Part shown: positions 43,046-53,110 of the stretch, in pieces
How the letters are laid out: each line of letters begins with the position of its first letter
Position numbering within the stretch: the stretch's first letter is position 1
Origin: Apoda limacodes
Taxonomy: Eukaryota; Arthropoda; Insecta; Lepidoptera; Limacodidae
Assembly (NCBI GenBank): GCA_946406115.1
Contig: OX291557.1
Location: forward strand, 12,246,501-12,310,500
Length of the DNA stretch: 64,000 nucleotides
Direction: 5' to 3'
The notes under the pieces: model-generated
Seen by the model: only the letters and a program-made list of their open reading frames with translations
The model's database searches: none
What the model was told of the DNA's origin: nothing
Position numbers and translations under genes: made by a program

Positions 43046-43467
43046 CAGCGTTGCCAGACGTCCCGATTTTGGCCGAACGACCCGATTTTTAAATCAAAAT
43101 TAAATGTCCCGCGCGGGACGGACTCAATCCCGCTTTTTCAATTTTTCTTATGAATAAAACTTTTTTGATTTTGATTTCTGTTTTTTTTAATTCAAAAGAC
43201 GAAAAGGCTCAACTATTTAACGATAGGGTAAATCTGATTTAAAATATCATATTTTTATTAAAATACATTTTCTATGGATATTTTTACTAGGTACCTATGT
43301 ATTGTCACGTAAACGTAATTAGAACTCAAATAAAAAGATAAATATTCAAAAACTTTTGAATATATATGTTTTTTTACTACGTCCCGCTTTCGACGAAATA
43401 ATCCCGTTTTTTACACTCAAAAAGTACCTAAGCCCCGACTTGGCAAAAAATATATCTGGCAACGTTG
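43046..43467. mobile_element. hAT-type MITE
   Basis: The termini CAGCGTTGCCAGA (left) and TCTGGCAACGTTG (right) are inverted repeats of a hAT-like CA-G start. They are flanked by GTATTTAA (43038-43045) and GTATTCAA (43468-43475), an 8-bp target duplication with one change. The 422-bp interior has CGTCCCG/CGGGACG segments and no transposase. Confidence 0.8.
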
Positions 43468-44696
43468 GTATTCAATGACAATTTAGATTTCGCATCCCTT
43501 ATCACATACGTTTATACTTTTATATTTTTATATATGTAGGTAACTGTATTTTAATATCAAGACAAGCCACCATAACAGAAAATAGTAAAACAGAAATATG
43601 ACAAAAATAATAAACTCATGATACCGTTTCCAAAACCTTACTTAAGATTAAAAAGCAAACTTTACGCAGCTAAAAACATGAGGTAAGTGTTTTCGCCTTC
43701 AATAAAAAATAACTGTATTTCGTAGCACACACGAATATTTGACGTGCTAGAGTTTTAGTGGATATTAATTGAGAGTTTATCAAGTGATTGCAAGTAAGTG
43801 CGCACGTCAACGTCGTTTTTCAATTTTTCACCTCCACCTCTAGGTTGTACCCCTGGTACAACTCTGGGAGGGGGTTGTTGATCAAAGTAACTGTGGAATA
43901 TTGTATTGTCATCCGAGCTTAGTAAGTATGCAAAATTTCATCGAAGGGTGATAACAGGAAGTATGTTTAATTAAGCTTGCAATATCCACCACAAGATGGA
44001 AGGAAAAAAAAAGGAAACATTGTGAGTTAAATAAAAGCAAGTAAAAATTGCAGTCACTTAATAAAACAATCTAGTTTTTTCTTTTACTATTTTTGGTAAG
44101 AGTTCCATAAAAAAAAATGTCAACAAGTCTGGCTACTGTGACTGCAATCTCCGAACTTCAGGGTGCAGGGGTGCGGGGTGAAGGGCGCGCGGGGAGAGGC
44201 AGCCGTCTAGACAGGCCGTAGACGCGCGGAGGCTGCTGTACGGCGTCATTCACTCACACACCTGCGCGGTGCATCGCTCGCTCATCCGTACACACATACA
44301 TACACACAGAACTGCATTCTGACCTCACACACACTCGCTCACTGCAGAAAGGTGCTGTTTCAACTTACAATGTTAAAAGTACATTGCCTTCAAAATAAAA
44401 TAAAAGGTTTGTTGTTTGGTGCAACTAAAGGTTTTAGAAGCTATTCTTTTATATTATACATATATAAAAAATACCTTAAAATTGTCCATCAACAGACGTG
44501 GGGTTTTTTGATATTTTAACAGATTCAGTTAGGCATTTTATAATCAAAACACTGGCTTGTCTTGTTATCGATGCCATTTTGAGGGTATTTATTTCTAAAT
44601 TTGAGAATTATAGTATTATCAAATTTAGTCTCAAGAACTAGATTTAGATTTTAAAGCAGATTATAACAAGCTATATAACTTTACGTTACGATCCTA

Positions 44697-44698
<2 letters not shown>
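43468..44698. other. Spacer with GC-rich patch at 44160-44350
   Basis: No gene recognised. The patch starts GGGTGCAGGGGTGCGGGGTG and continues through CTGTACGGCGTCATTCACTC and CACACA-rich sequence. It resembles the initiator-rich area of an insect promoter but could be chance. Confidence 0.3.

Positions 44699-44729
<31 letters not shown>
44699..44729 (-). other. A tail of the LINE
   Basis: Thirty-one consecutive T on the plus strand, i.e. a 31-nt A tail on the LINE strand. It directly abuts TATACCACTAAGGTGGCAAA, also the 3' terminus of the fragment at 33.98 kb. Confidence 0.9.
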
Positions 44730-44732
<3 letters not shown>

Positions 44733-44778
44733 CCACTAAGGTGGCAAACAAGCTTACGGCCCATCTGATGGTAAGCGG

Positions 44779-47745
44779 TCACCGTAGCCTATGGACGCTT
44801 GCAACACCAGGGGTATCACTTGCGCGTTGCCGACCCTTCAGAAATCTAATAACTTCTTTCTTGAAGAACTCCATACTGTAGTCCTTGCAGAAAACCTTGG
44901 CAGGGAGCTCATTCCACAACTTAAGCGTTCGCGGGAGGAAGTTTCTCTGAAACCGCACTGTACGCGACCATTTAGGTTCTAAAGTGTGAGAATGAATTCC
45001 CTGCCGATGGCGAGCGGTGCGATGGTAGAAAGTAGCCGTGGGCATCATTTCGAACAATTCCTCAGAACACAACCCATTGTACAAGCGGTAGAACACACAC
45101 AGTGAGGCAAAGTCTCTCCTCAGACTTAAGGGCTCGATACCGCAAGTGAGTTTGGAATCGTCGACAATTCTCACAGCCCGTCGTTGAACCGAGTCAAAAG
45201 GGCCAAGCTGGTATCCGGGTGCACCTGCCCAGAGATGGCAGCAGTACTCCATATGGGGCCTAACTTGCGACTTGTAAAGTAACAACCTTTGCCCCGACGT
45301 GAAGTACTGCTTCGCTCTGTTGAGTACACCAAGTTTTTTGGACGCCAGCTTTACCTTATCTTGTAAATGATCTCGGAACTGAACATCGCTGGAGATGTCG
45401 ACACCAAGGATCCCAATGCTCTTGGAGATGGAGAGGGGAGTGTTCTGGAATTGTGGGACCACAGTGAATGGAGTTTTCTTAGCGGTGAACGCGCACACTT
45501 GTGTCTTTGTAGGGTTGAATCGGACCAAGTTTACCCGTCCCCAGTCAGAGACCTGGGACAGTGTGGTCTCGATTTGAGACACAAGTTCTCCGCGGTTTTC
45601 CTCCACAACGGAACGAGGGATGTTTGCACGACCCGTGTAAAAAGCGTCACCAGTACTGTCATCTGCATAGCAATGTATGTTGTTGATGTCCAACATGTCA
45701 TTGATATGCAGTAGAAACAGCGTAGGAGACAGCACAGAGCCTTGGGGGACACCAGCATTAATGTCCATGCTATCAGAGCAACTACCGTCAACTACGGTTC
45801 GTATGCGTCTGCCGGACAAAAAGCTAGCCACCCATTTGCACAAACCCTCGGGCACTCCGTAAGATGGCAACTTCGATAGAAGACCGCGGTGCCAGACCCG
45901 ATCGAACGCCTTCGCTATGTCCAGGCTACATGCCAATGCCTCCCCCTGACTCTCAATGGCTAGTGCCCATCGGTGTGTGAGATACACTAGAAGATCACCA
46001 GTCGAGCGACCGTGGCGAAAGCCATATTGACGGTCACTGACCAGATCGTGTACTTCTAGGTATCTTAGAAGCTGTGTGTTGATCACACGCTCCATCACCT
46101 TAGAGAGGAGAGAGGTTATAGCGATAGGCCTGTAATTCGATGGATCTGATCTATCGCCCTTTTTGGGCACCGGGTGCACATTCGCAGTCTTCCATGTAGA
46201 CGGAAATTGCCTAGTGTGGTAGGAAAGCGCGAAGAGGCGCGTGAGTACAGGACATAACTCAGGAGCACACTGCTTAAGCACCACTGCTGGTATACCGTCT
46301 GGCTCACTCGACTTATGAACGTCTAGAGAAAGCAACGCCCGCCTGACCTCCCGCTGCGTTATGGAGATTTCCGGCATGGACTTACCGCACCATGGTATAG
46401 TAGGTGGTACAGCGCCTTCATCGCTCATATTCGAGTTCGAGGCAAAGAGACTGCCCAGTAGATCGGCTTTCTCTTTAGCACTATGGGCCAAGTCACCATC
46501 GGTCTTTCGCAGTGGTGGTAACGACGACTGGCAGAAGTTCCCTTCGGCAGCTTTGGCGAGCGACCAGAAAGCACGACTCCCAGAAGGATAGCTCGCAAGT
46601 CGCCCACCTATTTTGCCGATGAATTGGAATTTTGCTCTGGCAGTTGCTTTCTTACTGAACCTCGAGGCAGCATTTAATTTGCGTTTTAACTCAGAAATAT
46701 TCGGATCCTTATTAAAACGAGCCGTGGTCCAAGCCTCATATGCATTTTGCTTAAGAATTTTAGCTTTTCTGCAAGACCTATTAAACCACGGTCGTTTTTT
46801 GACGCCGGCAGCTACTCGCGGGTTAGGAATATAGCATTCCATACCAGCAAGGATTGTCTCAGTGACTGCGGCTGCGCAGACGTCAGGATCTTCTGAGTTA
46901 AAGCAGATCTGCCTCCACGGGTACGATGCGTAAAATTCACGCAATCCATCCCAGTCTGCCGACTTATAGTGCCACACACGACGCCAGTTAGTTGGCCCAG
47001 AAGGATCAGGTTGTGTGCATGACACTTGAGTCCGAACGAGACAGTGGTCCGAGGAGCCAAGAGGCGCATCCACTGAGACGGAGTACCCGTCCGGACGAGT
47101 AGTCAGCAGAAGGTCCAGTAAGGAGCTCGTATGTTCCTCTATATCTGGTATTCTCGTTGGAGAAAGTACCAGCTGAGAGAATCCATAGGTCAGAGCAAAT
47201 TCATGAGCAGATATCCCAGCATAGTTATTGGTTCGAGAACTGAGCCACTCGCGATGGTGGGCGTTAAAGTCTCCCAAAATAACTAGTTCTGCTGTGGGAT
47301 ATTGCTCTAGAACTTTGTCAGTCGTCAAACTCAGGTGCGTGAAGAGTCGAGTTACGTCCGTGTCACCGCTATGAGACCTGTATAGGCACGCATAGATACG
47401 AGTGTGGCCGCTGTAATCTACGCGCACCCACAATATCGACAGGTCCCTGTCTTCAAGGCTATGAAGTCGGCGACAGCAGATATCCTCCCGGACGAACATA
47501 CATACACCGGCACGACTCATAAAATTGTGTTCGAGTTTGTAGCCGGGATAATGAAGGTATGATGTGTCGGCCGGGCAGGATATCTGCGTCTCCGTTAGAA
47601 AAAGAATGGTCGGCTGCGCAGTTTCGAGATGGTGGTGGACTGCGTTAAGATTTGCGTGAATACCCCTGATGTTGCAAAAATCCACATTATATGTGGATGG
47701 AGTAGCCGCTGTGCAAACTCTTTTCTTTTTCTGTCTTCTGGCCAT
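44779..47745 (-). CDS. LINE ORF2: endonuclease and reverse transcriptase
   Basis: 988 codons with no interruption. Residues about 20-240 form an AP-like endonuclease: FCNIRG (N), LTETQ (E at 52), GDFNAHH (158-164) and SSDHCLV (231-237). Residues about 520-760 form the reverse transcriptase: PVPKKGDRSDPSNYRPIA, YGFRHGRST, DIAKAFDRV (609-617, first Asp), AGVPQGSVLSP, and CYADDS (YADD at 693-696). The C-terminal 220 residues are the thumb and a tail (RPHMEYCCHLWAG, FLPRTLKLWNELP). No RNase H domain is seen. It would nick target DNA and copy its own RNA from the 3' end in the nucleus. The start ATG is followed by a basic ARRQKKKR stretch. All visible catalytic motifs are present, so the protein may be functional. 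Confidence 0.9.
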   Translation of the reverse strand: MARRQKKKRVCTAATPSTYNVDFCNIRGIHANLNAVHHHLETAQPTILFLTETQISCPADTSYLHYPGYKLEHNFMSRAGVCMFVREDICCRRLHSLEDRDLSILWVRVDYSGHTRIYACLYRSHSGDTDVTRLFTHLSLTTDKVLEQYPTAELVILGDFNAHHREWLSSRTNNYAGISAHEFALTYGFSQLVLSPTRIPDIEEHTSSLLDLLLTTRPDGYSVSVDAPLGSSDHCLVRTQVSCTQPDPSGPTNWRRVWHYKSADWDGLREFYASYPWRQICFNSEDPDVCAAAVTETILAGMECYIPNPRVAAGVKKRPWFNRSCRKAKILKQNAYEAWTTARFNKDPNISELKRKLNAASRFSKKATARAKFQFIGKIGGRLASYPSGSRAFWSLAKAAEGNFCQSSLPPLRKTDGDLAHSAKEKADLLGSLFASNSNMSDEGAVPPTIPWCGKSMPEISITQREVRRALLSLDVHKSSEPDGIPAVVLKQCAPELCPVLTRLFALSYHTRQFPSTWKTANVHPVPKKGDRSDPSNYRPIAITSLLSKVMERVINTQLLRYLEVHDLVSDRQYGFRHGRSTGDLLVYLTHRWALAIESQGEALACSLDIAKAFDRVWHRGLLSKLPSYGVPEGLCKWVASFLSGRRIRTVVDGSCSDSMDINAGVPQGSVLSPTLFLLHINDMLDINNIHCYADDSTGDAFYTGRANIPRSVVEENRGELVSQIETTLSQVSDWGRVNLVRFNPTKTQVCAFTAKKTPFTVVPQFQNTPLSISKSIGILGVDISSDVQFRDHLQDKVKLASKKLGVLNRAKQYFTSGQRLLLYKSQVRPHMEYCCHLWAGAPGYQLGPFDSVQRRAVRIVDDSKLTCGIEPLSLRRDFASLCVFYRLYNGLCSEELFEMMPTATFYHRTARHRQGIHSHTLEPKWSRTVRFQRNFLPRTLKLWNELPAKVFCKDYSMEFFKKEVIRFLKGRQRASDTPGVASVHRLR

Positions 47746-48380
47746 AATATATATAAAAAAAAGTTACTAAGACTAAGGATGAGGATTCACTGCACAGACA
47801 GCATAGAGGACAAAGGGTGCGGTTCTAAGACTGCCGAAGCTCGCCACAGATGATACGGTTGCTGGCACGGCGGGCGGAAGGGCCCCTGATCCCCCTCTGT
47901 TGTAGTAGCCGGGTCCACTCCGGTCTCCTTCTCCGGCACGACTACCACTTCAGATACTTTACACAGGCTGGCGAATCAGCCTCCCAGGGCGGAGATTAAG
48001 TGATCCCTGGGTTCGGGATCCCGTTCAACCTGCGGGCGGCCAGCGGTCAGCCGTTTCATCAGGTCTCCCTGACCGCCGAACCAGCACGCCGCGTCTACGC
48101 CGAGTACGACAGCAACAAGCACCGCCGGTCCTCCGCTGTCCGCGCAGCGAATCCTCAAAGAGCTCTGGCAACCTTACTCACCGCCAGGAACACAACACTA
48201 CTCAATGTTAGTGTTATTATGGCCGCGGTTTTCTGTAAGGTGGAGGTACTTCCCCAGTTCGGGCCGCTCATTCGAGCAAGTACTCGCTATGCCCTGCTTA
48301 GTTGTTCGGGTGGCTTATTCGAGCGAGTACTTGCAGTGCCCTACCTCTCTTTAAGTAGCGGAGCAGTGCGAGTTTTTAAG
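47746..48380 (-). other. LINE 5' region, GC-rich, without ORF1
   Basis: About 630 bp upstream of ORF2 on the element strand. No frame here encodes an ORF1 protein with zinc knuckles; the longest open stretch is about 60 codons without an ATG. It carries AACATTGAGTAGTGTTGTGT and GCCAGAGCTCTTTGAGGATT, strings I recall upstream of lepidopteran LINEs. Either this family has only one ORF, or ORF1 was lost. Confidence 0.6.
48258..48341 (-). repeat. Two 47-bp monomers at the LINE 5' end
   Basis: TTCGGGCCGCTCATTCGAGC (from 48258) and TTCGGGTGGCTTATTCGAGC (from 48305) are diverged tandem copies with a 47-bp period, each continuing AAGTACTCGC/GAGTACTTGC and TGCCC. Repeated promoter monomers at the 5' end are known in some mammalian and insect LINEs. 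Confidence 0.65.
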
Positions 48381-48610
48381 AGTTTGTAAGTTTATTATTG
48401 CGTAAGCGTTTTAATTAAAAGTCAAATCCGTATAATGGCTAACTTTTTTAACACTAAAATTGACAAATGGAACAAAGGATGGACATGACGAAATTTTTGT
48501 CATGAGACTACGGAACCCTTATATTCGATAAACAGATCGACGCACAGATATGAAGAAGCTATAGATTAACTACATAACATTCGGTTTTAACTACGGAACC
48601 CTAAAGAATT
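48381..48610. other. Spacer
   Basis: Contains ACTACGGAACCCTAAAGAAT, a common dispersed-repeat string. No gene recognised. Confidence 0.4.
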
Positions 48611-49022
48611 TCAAAATGGTAATCGAATTTGTTAGGCCTACCGTGCACTTCGGTAAACTGCTGAACATTTTTTTTTAAATTTGTATGGTGCGAATGACAC
48701 AACCAAATATAGCGCACTGTGAAATAGAATCGCATGCTCATTTCTGTGGTCTGCTACAGATTTGTTGAAGTTTTTTTCCACGCACTACGCTAAAACATCC
48801 GCAGACCGCTGCTATAGTGCTCTAAACGCGGTAAAGAAATGTGGTTCCTTCGCCACGCAGAAACTTACATGGCTAGTTTAAATGTAAAGACCGGTAAAAA
48901 CTCATCCAAATATTCAAAATGATAGAACTTGAAAACATTTTCTCACCTAACTCTGGTGTTCTTGGACCAATCCTTACTAAATTTAAATGCGGCCAATGGG
49001 TTAATCCTTCATTTTTACCAGT
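48611..49022. repeat. Dispersed repeat D, copy 2
   Basis: Matches 17163-17910 in order from TTAGGCCTACCGTGCACTT to the closing GGGTTAATCCTTC, without the 290-bp segment present there. The 78-codon minus-strand frame at 48873-49109 overlaps its end and has no domain. Confidence 0.7.
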
Positions 49023-49636
49023 ATTTAAACACTTAAACATTATATTTGCCCGAAAATATAAGGTGGAAAAAATAACCAAAACACAATTAAAATGACGGAA
49101 ACAAGACAAGTATAGAAAACAACGCTACTAGCGGTATTTAGAAAATTATGAATTAAAAATGTTTTGGTTAAAGTTAAAAAAAAAAATTTTTGCTCGCTTG
49201 GCGCGTAGTTCATATCTTGAACCATAGATGGCACTTTTATCCATGAATAGACAAAGTACTTAAAGCGCGGCGATGAACACGAAAAGTTTTATATATCATA
49301 AGTGCCCGTGAGTTCCATAAACGCTTGCTTAAAATTTACAAAGAAAAATCCCGTGGGAGCAATTGAGCTCTGAGCACCCGCGTTGTCTTCACGTAATGAC
49401 ACGTTTTATGAGTGAGTGCGATGTAAACGCATAAATAGCCTAGTATAAGAATTACTGCACACACTATATAATACTGGAGATCAGATTTGCTTCAAAACAA
49501 TTTTTCTGGTCGTCCAACGAAGCGTCTTACAATCCATGGTCGCTTCTTGAGTATATTTCTTCTCCATCGGTTATTGGTTTGAAGAGCGATGTGGCGTGTC
49601 TATGTCGTCTTAGCTCGGTAGTTATATTATGTTTTA
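49023..49636. other. AT-rich spacer
   Basis: No gene recognised. CATCGGTTATTGGTTTGAAGAGC near 49566 resembles the segment at 36725 and 41885. Confidence 0.4.
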
Positions 49637-49898
49637 AATCCAGGCGGAAAAAAGAATAGTGACCCTTACTCCTACTACAGGGAATACCAACCTTTTATAG
49701 TTTACAGTTCTAAACCGTACGCGCTTGACCCTAAACATTTGAAAACTGGTTTGAACGACCCCGCTGCTCAACCCGCCCCATACTATAAACGCGGTACTGA
49801 GCATAAGCGACAAAGAAATGTATGAAGAGCGATACGTATCGTTTTCTCTCCATGCTAACATATAAATCCGAGTCATTGTCCGTTTTTCCGCCTGGATT
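49637..49898. mobile_element. MITE with AATCCAGGCGGAAAAA termini
   Basis: The left end AATCCAGGCGGAAAAA (49637) and the right end TTTTTCCGCCTGGATT (to 49898) are perfect inverted repeats, bounding 262 bp. The pairing continues loosely inward (AGTGAC/GTCATT). The 80-codon minus-strand frame within is hydrophobic but transposase-free. No target duplication is clear. Confidence 0.7.
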
Positions 49899-51342
49899 GG
49901 AACATACTATACCTATACCAGCTATGTTGATATGACTTTGGTTTTTTGACGAATTCCCTCGTTCCGGATTTTATTGCATAAATAAACACCCAAAATCTCT
50001 TTGTAGTGGGACACTGAGCTAATTTAACAGTTAGACAACACGTTTTGCACGATAAATTGTAAATAAGTAAATAAAAGTAAATAAATTAAGTCATCACTGG
50101 CAACACACACGGGTCATCTTAAGGTACTGTGGAATAGTGGACGATCTAGATTTGTTATCCTCTTCCTTAAAGTTGGACTTACCTAACTACATTAAGTACT
50201 TGACCTAGATGTATGTGTTCGTCAACAACGTTGAAAACCGCCTACTCCACAACTACCGCTATGGACACAACATGCACCTTCATTTTATCCATGTTCATTC
50301 TAGGTACCTGATGAGAACCTTGGTTGATGTCTGCTAGCATCGTACTAATGTATTTAAACGATTTGGACACTGGAAATCCAGCAAATCAAAGGTGAGCAGA
50401 GTTATGCGTTATTTAACATTAATTTTATGCAATTGCATTCACTCTGGTGCAGAGGGGTTAGCACGAGTTCCAATTTAATTTCAATAATTAGGTAATATGA
50501 CGAAAAGCAAACAATTCTGCATAAAAACAAAGAATATTTTTCATTCATAGTAGTATAATTTCCCGGTAACGTAAATACTCGATTAGGTAAGGAACTCGTC
50601 CTAAGCCCTCAGACAAAGATTTTTAAACTTACATTGATTGACAAAATCGTCACAGGTCGTCACGTATAGTATAATAACACCCTTTTTCTACAAAGAACGT
50701 AAAAAATATGATCACACGATTCACTGTCTGCCTTTGCGTATGAATGTCAAGCAATGTCAGACCTGCGATACACTTAAAGGTCAAACTCGATTGTCCGCTA
50801 AATGACTTGTTTAGAGTTCTCTTGCCTGTGGAAGCCTCATGTTAATAACTAATTAAATATAGCATAACTATTAATTAAAAAAAATAGCAAATATAATGCT
50901 TGCGTAATTTCTTCAAAAAGCTAGAGAGAAAAGTTCAATGCGTTTAATGTCATAATCCTGCCAAGATAAAAAGACATAAATTCTGTATAACAAAGTACAA
51001 ATCTTGGTTAATTCTCTTTGGTAGGATTTCCGCATTATGAACATTATGTCGGTCAACAAAACGCCACTAAACCTAAGTAATAATCCCTATCGGTGGTAAA
51101 GTAATATTTAAAGTGTACCTATATGTTACCGACAATGTATTAAATCTGGTATTCTTTCTAAAACGTTCAGTCAATGTATAACATTATAGTACCTGTGGTA
51201 CAGAGGCGGAAGCTGACTCTCGGTTCAAAAATGTCAAGTCATTTGCCACACCCATGTATCACACTGTTTTATAAGTTAGGAAAAACATATTAGGTAAATG
51301 AAATCGAGTAGTTAATAAAAATTCTTTTTTTAAATAAGTTGT
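49899..51342. other. AT-rich spacer
   Basis: No gene or clear repeat recognised over about 1.4 kb. Confidence 0.4.
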
Positions 51343-51616
51343 GGACTCCGTCGCAGCCTAGTTGGTAGTGGGGCCAGCTGCTGTGCAGAGGGTGTGGGTT
51401 CGATTCCCGCACTGGACAAATATTTATGTCATAATATAATCATTTGTGTATGTCTTGAGTCTAGGTGTATTTATGTATAATATGTATGTATTTACAAATA
51501 AAGTAATATTTATGTATTTGTATCTGTTGTCTGGTACCCATAACACAAGCTTTGCTTACTTTGGGGCTAGATGGCGCTGTATGTAATGTCCAAAAATATT
51601 TATTTTATTTATTTAT
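51343..51616 (+). mobile_element. tRNA-derived SINE, copy 3 (with box A and box B)
   Basis: Same layout as 13951-14219: TCGCAGCCTAGTTGGTAG, GGGTTCGATTCCCGCACTGG, TGTCTTGAGTCTAGGTGTAT, TACTTTGGGGCTAGATGGCG, and the terminal AATGTCCAAAAATATTTATT with a TTTA tail. Both promoter boxes are kept. Confidence 0.85.
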
Positions 51617-52738
51617 ATGAAAAAAGATGAGCATTTATTAAAATATCATAAATTAAATATGTTTCTTGTGAAGTTTTGGTTGGGTTTAGACTGCTTTTAT
51701 TATAATTATCATTTGGTTCATTGCGTTAAGGTAATATACTTTCCGACCTAATGGAAACGTACCAGAGTTTTTTCACTAGTGCGCAACGTGTACCTTTTGA
51801 GCTATGTTTACTGCCATTGAAAGTTACACTCTCAAGCGACTGTATTGACAATTTTAATTGTATGGTATTAGGCCTTTTCGTTTTTATACTTTGCAATTTT
51901 ATATATTGCCTGTTATTCTATAGGATGCGTAGTCATTCCATAGTTAGTCATTATATAGAATGGAATAAAGTAATTGTAAAAGTTAATAGTACATTATGAT
52001 ACAAGTGAGCTAGGCTGCTCATTACAGACGAGGTTAGTTAGAAGGTTACAGCCCGTCCCGTAGACAACGGCCTAATTCAGCTGAGTGTGTATTGAGCACA
52101 GATGTTTTCAACACACTTGAAGGACAGTGAACTCTTACATGAGTGCTTAAATGTTCTAAAAACGTTGACGTGTATTTATGTTCCCAAAATAACAAAATTT
52201 TTTATTGCTTAAAATTTTAAATATAAATCTGTATAGTTAAAGCTTCTTTTGCGGTCATTGTCGTTACCACAAAAGTGTCTGATGAACGCTATTAAGATGC
52301 TGAAAACGTTGCAGTAAAGTTGCTTTAGGATCAAGTGTGTTGAAAAGAATTATTGGTATGCATTACCTAAACAATCCTGATATTGTAAAAAATGACTAGA
52401 AGTTCTATAAATTTACAAATTTTTTTGCTTTGCCGCTCATACCTTATACTCGTCATTTTTCGAAAATGCTTTCGCTGTCGCAGTTACAATGCAAGTTGTG
52501 CCTCAGAATCCTTTCCTTGAAGTTGTCGATTAGGAGCTTAATCTTTTTATATATTTTATTAGGAGCTGAATCACTCACGCACACCTCAAGGAGATAATAA
52601 GCGACGAACTCCCGATGATAGGTGCCACATGTGATATTTCCGCAATAACACTTGTTTTTAACAAAAGATACCGTGTCCAACTTCAAAAAGAAGAAATGGA
52701 CAGCTTCGATATGCATGAAGTAAGGAACATCTGGAACA
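51617..52738. other. AT-rich spacer
   Basis: No gene recognised; the frames at 51751-51999 and 52453-52716 have no known motif. The second lies just upstream of a LINE remnant on the other strand. Confidence 0.35.
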
Positions 52739-53110
52739 GGAGCAAGAATCTTCTCCTACGACCTGAACATCAAAATAACAATAATATTAGCTAGCCCAAA
52801 ACTATTTTGCAGGAAGAATGTGTTGGGATTACCCGAGCGGCAACAGCGGTCATGTCTAGGAACATAAACGATTCCTCGATACACATTGCCCCCGACAGCG
52901 GCGCTGTACTACAAGCCCGATATAACAACTGCATCAATAGCGGACTAATCCTGTGACACAGTGAGCTGCAAAAAAATGCACTAAAGAATCTTTAATAGAT
53001 ACGTGGCCATAGTGGCTCACTGGGCGATGATGCAGCATAACTGGCAACAAAAACTAGAATAATGGGACCTGGAACACATTCTTCGCTATTATATCTTTAG
53101 GATAATTTAG
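52739..53110 (+). pseudogene. LINE RNase H remnant (27.3-kb family)
   Basis: With stops, the plus strand reads EECVGITRAATAVMSRNI, SGAVLQARYNNCINSGL and RGHSGSLGDDAA, then MGPGTHSS, lining up with the minus-strand copy at 27.8-28.2 kb. It keeps the Glu of ECVGI and the final Asp pair but is riddled with stops. Homology ends abruptly near 53110 and resumes at 55745. Confidence 0.75.

Larger units (their letters stand above)
44699..48380 (-). mobile_element. Near-complete CR1/jockey-group LINE
   Basis: Minus-strand element: a GC-rich 5' region (about 47746-48380), one uninterrupted ORF (44779-47745), a short 3' untranslated region and a 31-nt A tail (T-run at 44699-44729). A family member with an intact ORF and a long A tail is probably a recent insertion. 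I could not find a matching target duplication: GATCCTAAG beside the A tail does not recur beside the 5' end. The family has 3' fragments at 22852-23245 and 33971-34018. Confidence 0.9.

Noticed and set aside
45367..47069. Plus-strand and alternative-frame ORFs within the LINE
   Set aside because: They are shadows of the 988-codon ORF2, which carries all the motifs.
49634..49876. 80-codon hydrophobic frame that could be a small membrane protein
   Set aside because: It lies entirely between the inverted ends of a 262-bp MITE and has no supporting signal.
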